64,000 bases of DNA from Medicago truncatula (taxonomy: Eukaryota; Streptophyta; Magnoliopsida; Fabales; Fabaceae), in assembly GCF_003473485.1 (NCBI RefSeq), contig NC_053045.1, positions 50,262,494-50,326,493 of the forward strand, read 5' to 3'. The notes beneath the pieces were generated by a model, which was given only the letters and a program-made list of their open reading frames with translations, was not told the origin of the DNA and ran no database searches. The position numbers and the translations under genes are program-made. Positions 47,094-59,940 of this stretch are shown here, piece after piece (position 1 is the first letter of the stretch; every line of letters begins with the position of its first letter).

Positions 47094-50000
47094 TTACACG
47101 ACTTGCCTAAATTCAAAAGAATAGTTCAAGATTGTAATGTACAATAAACTGATGTAGGGAAGAACATGAAATAGAACAATATATTCCCAAACAAAATGTA
47201 CAGAAGTTTCTCGAGGCACAACGGGCATTTCCTTTGTGAATTCACTGGGAAAGACATACAAGGCGATTTCATGATCCAAGCTGCAACATTCTGAACTTTC
47301 AACTGGTTGGTTGTCTAAATTATGGGATTCTGAGCTTTCTGGGGTAGGATTGATGTCACTTTCTGTAGATGGGTTTTCCGATCCTCCCCTATCATCCTTA
47401 TTCGTATCATCTTTAGGTGATTTGTCAGAGTCATTGTCGTCATTCTCTTTGCTAGGACTTCCTCCAATATCACCTTTAGGAATACCGTGAACCAAATCTG
47501 GCCGAGCTTCCACACCAACTCGCCTAAGGTGCAACTACCATGATAACAGACAAAGGTTAAAACATAAATCCATGAGCCCAACATGCCCCAAATATGAAAA
47601 ATGGGATACTTGCATATATACCTGAAGATGTAGGTTGACTTCATCTGGTCGTGAAAGGAAAGGAAAATCTCCACCCGTTTTCAAAGATGCGCGCCTTGCC
47701 TCAGGATATCTTTCACTCAATTGTTCTTTTAGTTGATGAGGAATTGCGCAGTAGTCATTAGTCTTTAAGAAACATGCAAGACAAGTAGATTTATAAAAGA
47801 TGAAACTTGATTTATAAAACATCTCACAGCATACTAGTGTCATAATCCAATGGCAAACTAGAAAATAGGTCATACACAATAATTACAACATTAGACATTT
47901 TCATCACGAAGTCACAGGCAAAAGATAGATGTTTATTGTGAGAAGTCACAGGCAAAAGATACATGTTTATGGTGAATTTTGAAAGCAATTGCCAGTAGAA
48001 TGTAATATATCAGCTAGAGGAAGGTATTACAGAACACAAAGCTTGTACTAAGCCCACAAAAGCAATAAGTTAACAAATTAATCTAGAAGGAAAATAACAG
48101 ACTGAAATGGCACCATGAAAAAAAGAAATTCATTTCAGAAGGGAGTGATCTGCATGATAAAGAAAGGAGCAAATTTATACTAAGACGACATACATCCATT
48201 ATAGTGATAAATGAATCTGAAAGAAGAAGGGGTTCCACTGAAGCATCATCTGTTGTCAGCGACATTCTGGAGGCCAAGTCTTCTCTAGAAAGGGTTTCCA
48301 CCTGAATATGTCACACATTGCAGAATCAAATAAAACAATCAAGTTATCTAAGACATGTAATACAAAATTATACAAGTTCATCATTACAGGATACCGAAAT
48401 GCATTTTAAAAGAAACGCACAGGTTTATCATATGAACTCTATTTGTTGTCCAAAAACAAGAAAACTTCTAGCATACAAAGAGGAAACAGTAGCAGACTAT
48501 TAATAAGCATGAGATTATGCAAGATAAATAGTACCTGAGAAACAACAAAGTCAACTGAATCCGCAATAAATGGTTCATGGGGACCATCACGAATTCCTGT
48601 TAAGACATACCGCTTCAACAAAAAAGAAGGCGTCCAACTAACACTGTAAATGCAACAGTAAAACTGGACCAATTAATGGTTGGAAGACATAATAGATCTA
48701 GTGAAGAGCTAACAGAATAAATAACGAGAAATGCTCAAGCAAAACGGATTGTAAAGATTTTTTTTTTTTGTACAAAAAAGTTTAAGTGGATGGCGTATTG
48801 CCTGCTTCCAAGGTAATGCAGGACATATATATCACCACGGGTTCACAATAGTAATTACAGATGTGCAGACTGCAGAGTGAATGGAATATTTAAGAGTGAT
48901 GTGTCTACTGCCACAGAAATAAATCCATTATTTAAATATATCATTCTAATTTCTGTGATTAATGTGACTGTACCTATAACAATTTATTTACAATGCATAG
49001 ATTTATATTTGTGTAGGAAATGTAATCATTGAAGCATTTGTTCGCAAGAAATTACACTAGGTCAGCACACATCTTAGTTTATCTTTCATTAATGGAAAGG
49101 ACACAAAACCACAGACAATTTTCTCATTTCTAGTCTATATATCTATAATTACTCTCTACAACAGAATTTGAGACAAGTACATTGGTGCCCAAGGCATTGC
49201 AGCAGAGAAACTTCGTGTCTCCAAAAATGAATTTGATAAAACCAATGACCGAACTCGTCTTGGACGATGCTGAGCAAAGAGCTGTGCTAGGAAGCCACCA
49301 AGTGATGTTCCATAAAGATGTACCTGTGACAGATTAAACCAGTTTGCTAAATATATGATATAGTAGTTAATAGCGGATAGCGGCGCGTAGCAGCCGACCC
49401 CAAAAATGCTATAGCGGGATAGCGCATAGCGCTATGACTGCTATTTCATAAAAACAAAAACAACAAAAGTAAGGAAACAGAGAGAGCAGAATAGAGTTTT
49501 ATATGAACAAAACAGAGGATTGTTTGTACAAACTACAAACAAAACAGAGAGAGCAAAATGGAATTTGGAATCAATAATAACAAAGAAAGCTAGAACAAAA
49601 AAGTAACAGGACAACAGAGTTTTGAGATTGTTAAACAAAAAAATAACAGGATAACAGAGCAAACACGACAAAGTAGAGGAAGATTTACAGCAGAGGTGAA
49701 AAAGTTTTACAGAACAGCAGAAAAGCAGAGGAAGATTTACAGAAATACCCTTGTTTTTTTTTTAAAACCAAGGACAATTTTGTATTTTCTCTTAAAATGA
49801 AATAGCGGTTCTAAACCGCTAGGAAGCGTTGCGCCGCTATCTCACACCGCAACGCTATGGATTGTTGTGTAGCGCTCCGGCACCGCGCAGCCGCTATAGC
49901 GGCGCTATTGGTCGCTATTGACTACTATATATCCATAAGTTGTTGAACTCAAACCTAGTATGCACAGCTAGCAGGGAAGCTTGTTGTTAAAGCTAATAAG

Positions 50001-53000
50001 AGCATGTATCAAGTAAAGCACATTTCCTCCTCAACAGTCACATGAACAAAACATTCAGATGTACGGTTAGCTAACTTTCATTATGTAAGGAATTATTCCA
50101 ATCATTCATAGAATTTACTTGCAGAAGAGATTTAACCATGCAGAGATTAGCAATGAAATATAAAATTAAAGGACCGGAACTCAAATCTTAACCAAATAAA
50201 TCATATTTACAGAAACAAACTATATCCTTGCTGAAATGCTATCCGTTGGAAGTTGGAATAATTGAACTTTCGATAAAAATAGACCCAAGACTTAACTAAA
50301 TATCATGCTATAAATTGTAACCGCTAGTATCTCAAATAATCATTAAACCTTTAAAATAAAGTAGGCTAGCTTGCAATTTCGGAAGAATAGCAATTTATTT
50401 AGGCTCACATGCTGGATCTTAAAATCTAATACAAAAGGAATTATTCCAATCATTCGTAGAATTTACTTGCAGAAGAGATTTAACCATGCAGAGATTAGCA
50501 ATGAAATATAAAATTAAAGGACCGGAACTCAAATCTTAACCAAATAAATCATATTTACAGAAACAAACTATATCCTTGCTGAAATGCTATCCGTTGGAAG
50601 TTGGAATAATTGAACTTTACATAAAAATAGACCCAAGACTTAACTAAATATCATGCTATAAATTGTAACCGGCTAGTATCTCAAATAATCATTAAACCTT
50701 TAAAATAAAGTAGGCTAGCCTGCAATTTCGGAAGAATAGCAATTTATTTAGGCTCACATGCTGGATCTTAAAATCTAATACAAAAGGACTTGGCTTCAAA
50801 AATATGGAGAGGAAAAACACGTCAATTTAATTTATTGTAAACAAATTCATTTGTAATAGCAATTTAAATTTTTAAGTGAGCATCTTCAAAGAAGCTCTTA
50901 AAACTGAACTCCTTGGGCTAATGCGCCAAGATTGCAATTCCATACTTGGGCTAACTCTCCAAGATTTTTAGTTAAGGTTAGACTTGGGTTGTTTGGCCAA
51001 CCCAAATTCTATAGCATGTGTAGAATTCTTAGAAATATCAAGGAGTTAATATAGACATCCCACACAATATCCAAGGTTAGAACATGTTAAAGCTCTTAAC
51101 ACAATCATAAAAGTACGCAAAAATAACTTTCCCCTAAGAGATGAACATCAGAGGATGCACAAAATTGAAAAGTTGTTAGAAGCTCAAGAGAAGTTAAAAT
51201 AACTCTTTAAACTAGCTGCAAACTATCAAAAAAGAGTTTTCAATTAATTGAAATGCTCAATTTGTTCAACAAAGGGTACATGTACCAGTGTTTGATACCA
51301 AATAAAGCACAATCGCTCCAAAAACTAACAATTTATATATTCAGCATCAAAGTGAGATAATATTTAGTAAAACTCTCCAGATGAAAGACAATAGAGAATG
51401 CTAAGTAACAGTTTGATAGAAAAATTGATAGTACAATGCACAATGGAGGTTTGAGGAGATCATACATGGTGCACATCAATAGCATCCAAGAACTTTTCAA
51501 ATGCTTGAATCCACTCGGTGTGATGCCATACACGAGGTATATCTACAGATATGACACGGTAGCCCTGCATTATATGAACACACAGGTAACTCCTTGAAGA
51601 ATTGCAATACATGAGGATTATTGAAAGTATACATGGGCATACAATCATCAAATAAAGTGAATTCCAGTAAACTAGTGTTAGCAGGCAACATACGACAAGA
51701 ATATTTTATCGCATAGTGCTATTTATTACAAAGGACGTTATACATAACGTATTAATGATGCGCAATCATCGGTTATAGAGACAGTTATACATATTTTGTT
51801 GCATGGTGCTATTTATTACAAAGGATATTTTGTCGCATACATCAGTTCTAGAGACAGGTGCACATTATTAAATACATCACAATAAATATCTTTCATATAA
51901 AGTGAGGGAGCTATTTTTATAAAAGCATGAAGGGAGCAAAACTTGACCATAAATGGATAGTCCAGAACTCAAGAGTTATTTAATGATCACATGACCACTT
52001 GAAAAAATCACATACTTGGTTTTAATCTTGACCATTTTGTCAAATCTAATCTTAACCTCCTATATGTTGTATGGCCAATAATTATTTTTGTCGTGGCAGC
52101 ATGCTTTCACTCAATACGCCCATATGTGTTTGCACGTGTGTTGGAAACCTGGAAGGAGTGCCACAAAGCATGCTTAATTTGAGAAAACATTTTTTTTGTT
52201 TTGTTTTCAATTCTTGTTTCCGCTAACACGTAGACAAAGTATCACCTAATTTTCGTTTTATTTATCGTTTTCAAATATTTGTATAAAAAACTGTTTCCAC
52301 TCTTTCTTTACAAACTTTTGCAAACAAAGAACAACTAAAACATGGTGACACTTCTATAATTGATAGTGATAGAAGAAATGAAAACAAAAAAGGCATTGTC
52401 AAACCAAAACAACCGTTACAGTGAGAACAAAGTGAACAAAAATCTTAACCATTGAATCATACATTTATAGTCAAACTTAGATGATATAGCAGTCATTCAA
52501 CTTTTTTAAGCAGCAAGTAATCATCAAGTAACTTCTAACATCAACTACCCAAGTAAGATGGCATGTTCAGCATTACATCTTTTCAACTTTCACTATAAGG
52601 TATTGCTCTCACTCACTTGATGAAATAGAAATTGAATTAAAAGCTCTATAGTACCGATACTTGTAGTTCTAATCGAAGACATGTCCAATGTCAGTGTCCG
52701 ACACAAAGACATGTAATTATGTCAGTCTGGTGTCCGTGCTTCATAGAATTGAATATAATAAAAGCAATAGAATACCTTGATGGATAATGACATAATCTGT
52801 TTGTAGTAAACATCAGCAGTTCCAGCAGTTCCAGGAAGACATATAAGTGGAGGTACAACTTTTGGACCGAAGTCATAATATCGCCATTGTTTTGTTCCAA
52901 TCTACAAAGAATCATCAGATAAGAATTAGCGTAATGAAAAACCCTTAATCCCCAAACTAGTGAAATGATTGAATTAATAAGTAAACAAATTGAGCTGGAT

Positions 53001-53164
53001 CTAGATATTATGTACGAATGCAGAAAAAGTAGTAAATTTGGAAGTTATGGAAAAATGAAGAATGAATTGGAATTATCGAGAAAGTAACATACGGGAATTT
53101 TGTGAAGAGGAACTTGAGACTTGAAGTGAACGTAATCACCAGGCGCCGAAAAAGCGCCTTTCAT
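47094..53164 (-). CDS. Maspardin (SPG21-like) alpha/beta hydrolase-fold protein
   Basis: Eight minus-strand exons join in frame to 412 codons: 53164-53093, 52901-52776, 51564-51466, 49323-49181, 48643-48535, 48301-48194, 47762-47622 and 47534-47094. The protein starts MKGAFSAPGDYVHFKSQVPL and contains the hydrolase-fold core 'VVPPLICLPGTAGTADVYYKQI', 'SVDIPRVWHHTEW', and the nucleophile-elbow GTSLGG (Ser about 106) followed by 'FLAQLFAQHRPRRVRSLVLSNSF'. Human maspardin, defective in Mast syndrome, binds CD4 and endosomal partners, and its enzymatic activity is unproven; plant function is unknown to me. Residues from about 290 on form an acidic, Asp/Ser/Lys-rich tail and a hydrophobic end. Intron 3 carries a repeat-rich 2.1 kb. 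The last ~40 residues may be an alternative ending, since a downstream exon could have been lost. Confidence 0.88.
49359..49929. mobile_element. GC-rich-ended inverted-repeat element in maspardin intron 3
   Basis: The left end 'tatagtagttaatagcggat' and the right end (reverse complement 'tatagtagtcaatagcgacc') match over about 27 bases; both sub-terminal regions are packed with 'tagcgg', 'gcgctat' and 'ccgctat' words, against an AT-rich interior. This resembles hAT-type non-autonomous elements, although the 8-bp target duplication expected was not resolved. No transposase is present. Confidence 0.6.
50088..50789. repeat. 347-bp tandem duplication in maspardin intron 3
   Basis: Copy 1 starts at 50088 and copy 2 at 50435, both with 'aaggaattattccaatcatt'. 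Both contain 'gaccggaactcaaatcttaa', 'gctatccgttggaagttgg' and 'ggctcacatgctggatctta'. I noticed only a few single-base differences (for example 'cattcatag' against 'cattcgtag'). Confidence 0.9.
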
Positions 53165-55028
53165 CGCTAACCTGCTGCTTTGATTTTGATTCTGATTCGT
53201 TTACCCCAGGGATTTGGTGTTTGAGTCTTTCACCGATCTTTTTCCAATACTTGCGATTCAGAACACAACGATGATGATGATGATGTACTATAGTACTATG
53301 CATTATTAATTAATATCATTGTTTTTTGCACGCAGGCATATACCATTTCGTGATTTTTGATCTGATCCAATGAAATTAGTAATTACCCCCTGTCAAATTT
53401 ACTAATTAAATTTTCTTCTTTTCATTACAGTTATTATTACGCCGCTTACAAACAATCATTTTTTCATTTCGTGTTTTTTCCTTCGCTTTTTCTCGATTTT
53501 TTTAGGTTTGTAAAGGGGATTTTTTTTGCCCCACTTTTTAATTCATTGGATCAAATAATATATCTCATGCTATTAATAATTGACATATTTTCTTTTTCTA
53601 ATAAAATTATTTTTAGATGAGTTAGGGTTTCAGAACATAAAAGGGTTGGGACAAACTTTAATGCTTAAAAAAATGCTTAATGTATTTACTAATCATCAAC
53701 TAATGAGACTCTCACATCACAATGAAAGTGGAGCCCACATATTCAATTCAATATATTTCATTTTACAGAGAATTCACTAATACTTAACAAGTGCACTTAA
53801 AACTATTTTTCTCTCTCATTCATTTATACATTTTTCTTAATACGAAATGAACTTTTGACTCAGTTAATCTGGGACGGAGGGAGTAGTACCATACAAACTC
53901 GCACATTGATGTATTCAACCTTCTTCAAGTTGCAATCTCCCACCATCACAGTTAAACTTAATCCAACATTCACGCGGTGACTTCCTTCCAACCTATGTAA
54001 ACAATATCCTTTATCCGAGGTCTTCTATAAAGAGGCTCCAAATTGTAGTCTTCGATGTCTCTAACAACAATAAGAACTAATAATAAATTTAATGATGATA
54101 TTATCACTCTCTTAAATTTACTTCACAAAGTATATAAATGTAATAAGTAGTCTACAACGTATGCATTATGTTTATCTACATGTAATAAGATATAAGTTGT
54201 GTTATTTAAACATCAAAGTACATACACTACATATGACATTGTATATGTTTCTCTCAATGTTTTTTTAATTTTTATCTTCTACAACCCACACACATTTTGA
54301 AAATATACACATTATTATGGAACACTATATTTTTTATATGAAAATTTGGATGTCAAAATACGATTTCTCTAAGATACGTGTAAACATATACCGTAGGGAC
54401 TAGAATAAAAAGTTTCATATAATTTTTTTTTTTCATATACTTGTAAGACCTAAAATAAATGATTTCATAGATATAGGACTATTTTTAATTTTATATATTT
54501 TATGGATTAAATAATATAAAGAGTAATAGTTTTATTAACTAAATTGGTGATTTTTCTTACTTTCAAATAATCTAGTAGTGTAACCGAAAAAAAATATAAC
54601 GATAAAATTCAGACTTGAAAAATTAAGAATAGTAGGTTAATGTTTGTACCCAATATATCAATAGTATATTTTATCATTTGAGTTGTATTTATAGGACCTA
54701 AATTATTAACTTATTCTTCTGCTAAGAGCATCATATGTACATACATTTTTGTCTTTAAGAAAAAACTCATATGAGCTTATATTTTTATGTCATTTTTTCA
54801 TAATTTATTATTGTAGAGGTTATCCACCGAATATTCTCTCTTCAAATGTTTGTTAGCTGTCATTGCACAGCATAAAACCCATCCCCTCTCTTGACTCTTA
54901 ATTTGATTAACATTCCCAAGCTATCTTATCGGGATCTTTCAATTACAAAAGCACCATAAAAAAGTCTCACTAGAAACATCAGTACATCACTAACTGTCGT
55001 TTACTGTCTTTAAATAATTATTTTTATT
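53165..55028. other. Upstream region of maspardin and gene-free spacer
   Basis: Positions 53165-53300 are the presumed maspardin promoter and 5' UTR; 'gatgatgatgatgatg' near 53271 is a short microsatellite. 'tctgggacggagggagtagt' at 53868-53888 is the characteristic end of a Stowaway-type MITE, but its partner end could not be found. Beyond that nothing is supported. Confidence 0.4.
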
Positions 55029-55037
55029 TAAAAAAAA

Positions 55038-55476
55038 GCTTAAATGCTCTTTTGATCCTTTAACTATTTAATTGGTATCGCTTTGGTCCCTTAACTAAAA
55101 AAAAGATTGTTTGAGGATTTTAAGTTTTTTTTTAGTCTCGTTTTGGTCCCTTCTGTTAGGTTTCCGTTAGTTTTAATAAAAAACGTTAAGTGTGGACACG
55201 TGTCACCTTGTCATTGGCTCTGAGATTTTTTTTTTTACAAAAAAAAATTAAAAAATAATAATTTTTTTGTAAAAAAAAAAAAAAAAACTCAGAGCCAATG
55301 GCAAGGTGACATGTGTCCAGAAGTTAACTTTTTTTTAAAACCCTAACGGAAACCTAACAGAAGGGACCAAAATGAGACTAAAAAAAAACTTAAAATCCTC
55401 AAACAATCTTTTTTTTAGTTAAGGGACCAAAGCGATACCAATTAAATAGTTAAGGGACCAAAAGAGCATTTAAGCC
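55038..55476. mobile_element. Foldback MITE with long arms and 9-bp target-site duplication
   Basis: The two halves (about 55038-55225 and 55285-55476) are nearly perfect reverse complements from 'gcttaaatgctcttttg' inwards, including 'ggtcccttaactaaaaaaaa', 'gtttgaggattttaag' and 'cattggctctgag'. A short A/T-rich loop separates them. Nine-base direct repeats, t followed by eight a, flank it at 55029-55037 and 55477-55485, consistent with a Mutator-type insertion, though low complexity weakens this. No coding sequence. Confidence 0.85.
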
Positions 55477-56194
55477 TAAAAAAAATTATCCTTAAGTATA
55501 TATTTTCAAGTTATTAGATACATAAATAATCGATTAAAATTTATAAAAAAAACACCTCTAATAATTAATATACGATATTTTGGTGTCATTGTTTATCGAA
55601 ATTCAATTTTAGAACATTGGCTAAGATCTGTCTTTCTGCTCTATTGTATTATGATATTTTTATAACTTTGTAGTGGCTGTTTAGGCACATCTTGTACTTT
55701 GGTACTACTCGGTGTTGTGGTTATTTAATTCGATTTTGATTTCTTCAATTTTTTTTTTTATAAAATATGATGCCACTAAAAAAACATAGAATAGAACAAT
55801 ATAATGGACTAAAATATTTCATTTTGTATAATGGACTAGAAACGTCGCATTTTAATAGATGTTACCGTGTTCATTCAAAATCAATTATCATCAACCAACC
55901 AAACATACACTTAAATAATATTGTCTGTTGATTTGGATCAAATTGATGAAAACCATAACCATGTAAGCGGCTACAACTGGGAATCTATTTCGCTCCTTAA
56001 AAGTGTCACTTCGATTTTATAGTTAAGTCTCATCCTTACAAAATGTAGGTTTGGCCAGAACATGGAGTCTGTATTTTATGGCAATCATATCATAGTCATA
56101 TACATCGTAAAAGAAGCAAGCTAGTTCATGATGCATACTTCTTATGGACTTCAAAGTATGGCTATAGTAAAAAGTCTCATAAAAAAAAAAAAAA

Positions 56195-56351
56195 TTAACG
56201 AGTGCCTCTGATGCACTCTTTAAGGCTATAAATAGCAAGTATTTATAAAAAATGCATGTAATTAATGCATTGAAAATTAAAATATTTTACTTTTTAAAGA
56301 ATAATTGCTTGTTTTGGTATGCTTAAAGAGTGCCCCAAAAACACTCGTTAA
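56195..56351. mobile_element. Small MITE with about 30-bp inverted ends
   Basis: 'ttaacgagtgcctctgatgc' and 'actctttaag' at the left mirror 'cttaaagagtgccccaaaaa' and 'cactcgttaa' at the right. Between them are about 100 AT-rich bases. A/T-rich flanks prevent a target duplication from being defined. Confidence 0.7.
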
Positions 56352-56798
56352 CAAGACCAAAAAAAAAAAAATATACGTTGTCAAAATTCAAAGCACCCAA
56401 AAGTTATAACCAAAATATGTTTGTTTGTATTAATGCGAACACGGGTTAAGGAAGCCAAACAAAAAAAAAATTTAAGTTGAAGACAACACTTTTTAAGTTT
56501 TTGAGAAGTTGATTGTACAACTTTCAATACAATACTACAATATTTGTTTCCTTAACCAGTACCCTGGACATCGGTTAACATTTCCGTTAATATAATCATG
56601 AATACTATAAAGAAAGTAGTTCGAGTACTTGAATTGAATGTCACGCTATGAGCAAGAAAACGTGTGCTATAAGAAATATTATATGTGGTAGATGACCTTC
56701 CAATATGTAATGAGTGAGTGAGGTATCTAATGAGTAATCAAAGCTTGAGGTACAAATTTCAACTCATCTCTTAAATGAATTAAATTTCAGGGCCCAGA

Positions 56799-56872
56799 AG
56801 TTTGATCATTAACAGTTGACATTTTACATGTTTGGAGTTTGATCATTAACAGTTGACATTTTACATGTTTGG
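56799..56872. repeat. Perfect 37-bp tandem duplication
   Basis: 'agtttgatcattaacagttg' plus 'acattttacatgtttgg' occurs at 56799-56835 and is repeated immediately at 56836-56872 without difference. Confidence 0.93.
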
Positions 56873-58629
56873 TTTATTACCACTTTCAAACAATAAACCC
56901 ATTGACCATATGAGGAATAAGAACCAGTTGAGTCATTAGTAAGTTTGGTACAAAGTTTCTTCAATCACTATCTGACAACGACCTAAGAATTGCAACAAGA
57001 TTGCATGTCATCAATCAATCTGTACCAGAAAAATGAAGCGGTACTAACTGAACAACTTAATCATTTTCTAAATTAGCATTGCAGTTAATATATAACCAAA
57101 TGCTTCCTAAGTCACTGAGTTTGAAAGCAACAATTTTGCCTTCCAAACAAAAGGATGATGTCCCCTGCAGAATTACTACTGTCTAGTGTTTACCTACATG
57201 GACATTCCAAAAATCAAAAGAAATCCTGCATTTCCACCGCTTATTAGAGTAACTCTTTTATATATAATCTGCAGCGGTTTCCCTGTCAAGTTACTTTGAC
57301 AAAAGCTTTGCGCTTCCTTGAATTAGAATTTGAAAATCTGTGAGCAGTTTAAAGTGGAAATGCTACTCAAAATTGATGTATGCATATAAAAACCTTTCAT
57401 GACAAAGGTTGAGGTGAGACAAAGTATATGATCTAAATGTAATGTGATAGTTTAGATCAAGATATGGGGCCAAACTGCCAATGTAATGTGAAAGAAACAT
57501 GTAAATTTCTAGGAAGTATTTGATTGAAGTTAATTGTCATCAAACTTCCTTGAATAAATAAATATCATTACAATCCACATGACTACAGGGTGACATGACC
57601 AATCATCAATATTTATCTAGATTCAACTTCAATGATCACCTGTTAAGTACTCAATCATCATCCTAAACTGGCTGCCATAAAACGGCATTTAAATGTGAAA
57701 AACAAATAGGCTATATGCTTCTACTAACTGTCACTCTAAAACTAAACAATGCTTGTTATGACAGAAACTTATTTCGAACAAATGTCATCACAGGCACGAC
57801 TTATACCTGTACATCGGCAAGCAGTAGCTATCTTATTTACATCAGAATCAAAGAACGACAAAATCATCTGGGCAACAATACCAGTATTATACCCTCAAAG
57901 CAAAATAACTAGTTAATTCATCACCAACTGACAAGCCAGCTTAAAACCCAAAAAACAATGCAAAACAAGTACATAAAAATTACTAATAAGGTGTTTGGAA
58001 GAGTTTATACAGTATGTCAGATCAGAGCATAAGCATTAAGCACTTGAACTAATAGTTGAATGCTAGTGCACTCAAAAATCATTCAAGACATATATTCATC
58101 AGTTGAATTGTACCTATTTCAACAAGTTCCAGGAAAAACTTCTAAATATGTGTTTATCAGGGCTACTTATTGATTTTTGATAACAGCAATAGAGGCTTCA
58201 CTGAGCACAATTGACTGTGACTCTTCGCAGAATTACATAAAGATTGCAATATGACTATAACCAATATTCAAAACCTTGGTGCTTAATTGATTACTCTAAA
58301 AATACTACTAGCATACTAGCATATTGAATAATTAATTAAATAAATTGTTCATACAATCAAATTCAGAGTACAATTTCATATTACCAGGCAATAATCAGAA
58401 TCCTGAATCTGAATTCAAAACATAAAAAATAAAATAAAAAAAGAGAGCATATCATGAAACATAATTAGTAGAGTCATATCAATTTGATCTCTCAAATCAG
58501 AAATGAAGAATGTACAAGGACTAACCTAGAAGGGGAAGACTAAAAAAAAAGCAAATTACAAAAAGAGAAAAATAAACTAAAATATCCATTGTAAAAGAAA
58601 AGAAAGCAATGACAAATGCAGCAAAAGAA

Positions 58630-59940
58630 TCACCAAGATGAAGATCCCTTCTTGATAGACCCAGAAGAATAAAACTCAAGATACCACTTCACAAACTTCC
58701 TCAACCCTGTTTCCAAATCAATGGTAGGTTTATAACCAAATTCCCTCTGAGCCAGACTAATATTAGCATGAGTGAATTTAACATCGCCGTTTCTCGGCAT
58801 AGGAAGCACTCTCTTCTTTGCATTAACCTTCAAAAGCTTCTCCAAAATAGCAACAAGCTTACTCACAGGAACAGGTGAAGTATTCCCCAAATTAAAAACC
58901 CTAAATTGAGCCGAACCCTTCTTCTTCCCACCACTCCCAGTACTCTTTTTTGCCGTATCCAGAGCCCCTAAACAACCCTTAACAACATCATCAATGTATG
59001 TAAAATCCCTAGCCACTGATCCACCATCTGGTGATTCAAACACTGTTATCTGTTTCCCCTTCAAAATATCCTTTGTGAAGAAGAAATACGCCATATCAGG
59101 CCTTCCCCAAGGCCCATAAACCGTGAAAAATCGCAACGCGGTGATTGAAAGCCCGTAGATATGATTATAAGTATGTGCAATTCCTTCACCGGCTTTCTTC
59201 GTCGCCGCGTAGAGACTCGCCGGTTGGTCTGTTCGATCTTTCTCCGAAAAAGGAACCTTCGAATTCAATCCATAAACGGAGCTGGACGAAGCCCAAACAA
59301 TTGCTGGTTGAGGATTTGCAGATTTACACGCTTCTAGAAGAACGGTGAAACCAGCGAGGTTGCTGTGAACGTATGAGTTAGGGTTTTGCATAGCATAGCG
59401 AACACCAGCTTGTGCCGCGAGATGCATCACGTGAGTAAACGGAACCACATCGAAAAGCTTCTTGAGAAGCGTACCGTCGTTGATATCACCTTCCACGACG
59501 AAAATTCCGGCGCGTTCTAGAAGCTTCTGACGGGCGTGTTTTAGGTTAACATCATAGTACCGATTGAAATTATCAATCCCAAGAACACCGTCGCCGCGGC
59601 GTTTTAAAGCGAGTGCGACATGACTTCCGACGAAACCAGCGGATCCGGTGACGAGAACGATTTTGTTGGATGCCGAATTCCGGCGAGTTGATTTCGACAC
59701 AAGACGTTCCCAGTGAGAACCACCCCATGAGTCACCGAGGACACGGCGGGGTGCGGTGGTTGACGGTGGTGGAGGGTTGAAGGTGGAGAATAAAAGAAAA
59801 ACAAGAAAAGCGGATAAGAGAATGCAGATGAATGTGTATCTTGAATGTGGAGGGTGGATTCTAAAGCGGTGATGAGGTTTATCCGGTTTTAATTTCCCCG
59901 GTGTTGAAGGTGTTGTTTCGTTATTCACTTGCTGCGCCAT
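58630..59940 (-). CDS. UDP-glucuronate 4-epimerase, intronless
   Basis: One open frame of 436 codons, no introns, as in the plant GAE family. It converts UDP-glucuronate to UDP-galacturonate, the donor for pectin synthesis, in the Golgi. Residues about 36-54 (FICILLSAFLVFLLFSTF) are a type II membrane anchor after a short cytosolic N-terminus. The NAD-binding glycine loop is TGSAGFVG at 98-105, the catalytic serine region is WASSSSVYG near 216-224, and the YxxxK pair is Y244 and K248 (SLYAATKKAGEG), the short-chain dehydrogenase/epimerase layout. Length agrees with known members (about 430-460). The start at 59940 is the only Met upstream of the anchor. A 'tatttata' (TATAAATA on this strand) at 60015-60022 is a likely TATA box. 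Confidence 0.96.
   Translation of the reverse strand: MAQQVNNETTPSTPGKLKPDKPHHRFRIHPPHSRYTFICILLSAFLVFLLFSTFNPPPPSTTAPRRVLGDSWGGSHWERLVSKSTRRNSASNKIVLVTGSAGFVGSHVALALKRRGDGVLGIDNFNRYYDVNLKHARQKLLERAGIFVVEGDINDGTLLKKLFDVVPFTHVMHLAAQAGVRYAMQNPNSYVHSNLAGFTVLLEACKSANPQPAIVWASSSSVYGLNSKVPFSEKDRTDQPASLYAATKKAGEGIAHTYNHIYGLSITALRFFTVYGPWGRPDMAYFFFTKDILKGKQITVFESPDGGSVARDFTYIDDVVKGCLGALDTAKKSTGSGGKKKGSAQFRVFNLGNTSPVPVSKLVAILEKLLKVNAKKRVLPMPRNGDVKFTHANISLAQREFGYKPTIDLETGLRKFVKWYLEFYSSGSIKKGSSSW

Larger units (their letters stand above)
55477..58629. other. Gene-free region 3' of the epimerase gene
   Basis: Apart from the MITE at 56195 and the 37-bp repeat at 56799, no gene or domain was found. The stretch 57000-58629 has somewhat less extreme composition than its surroundings but shows no long frame; part of it must be the 3' UTR of the minus-strand epimerase gene. 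Confidence 0.4.

Noticed and set aside
53868..53888. Complete Stowaway MITE
   Set aside because: Only one end ('gggacggagggagta') is present; I could not find an inverted partner within the window.
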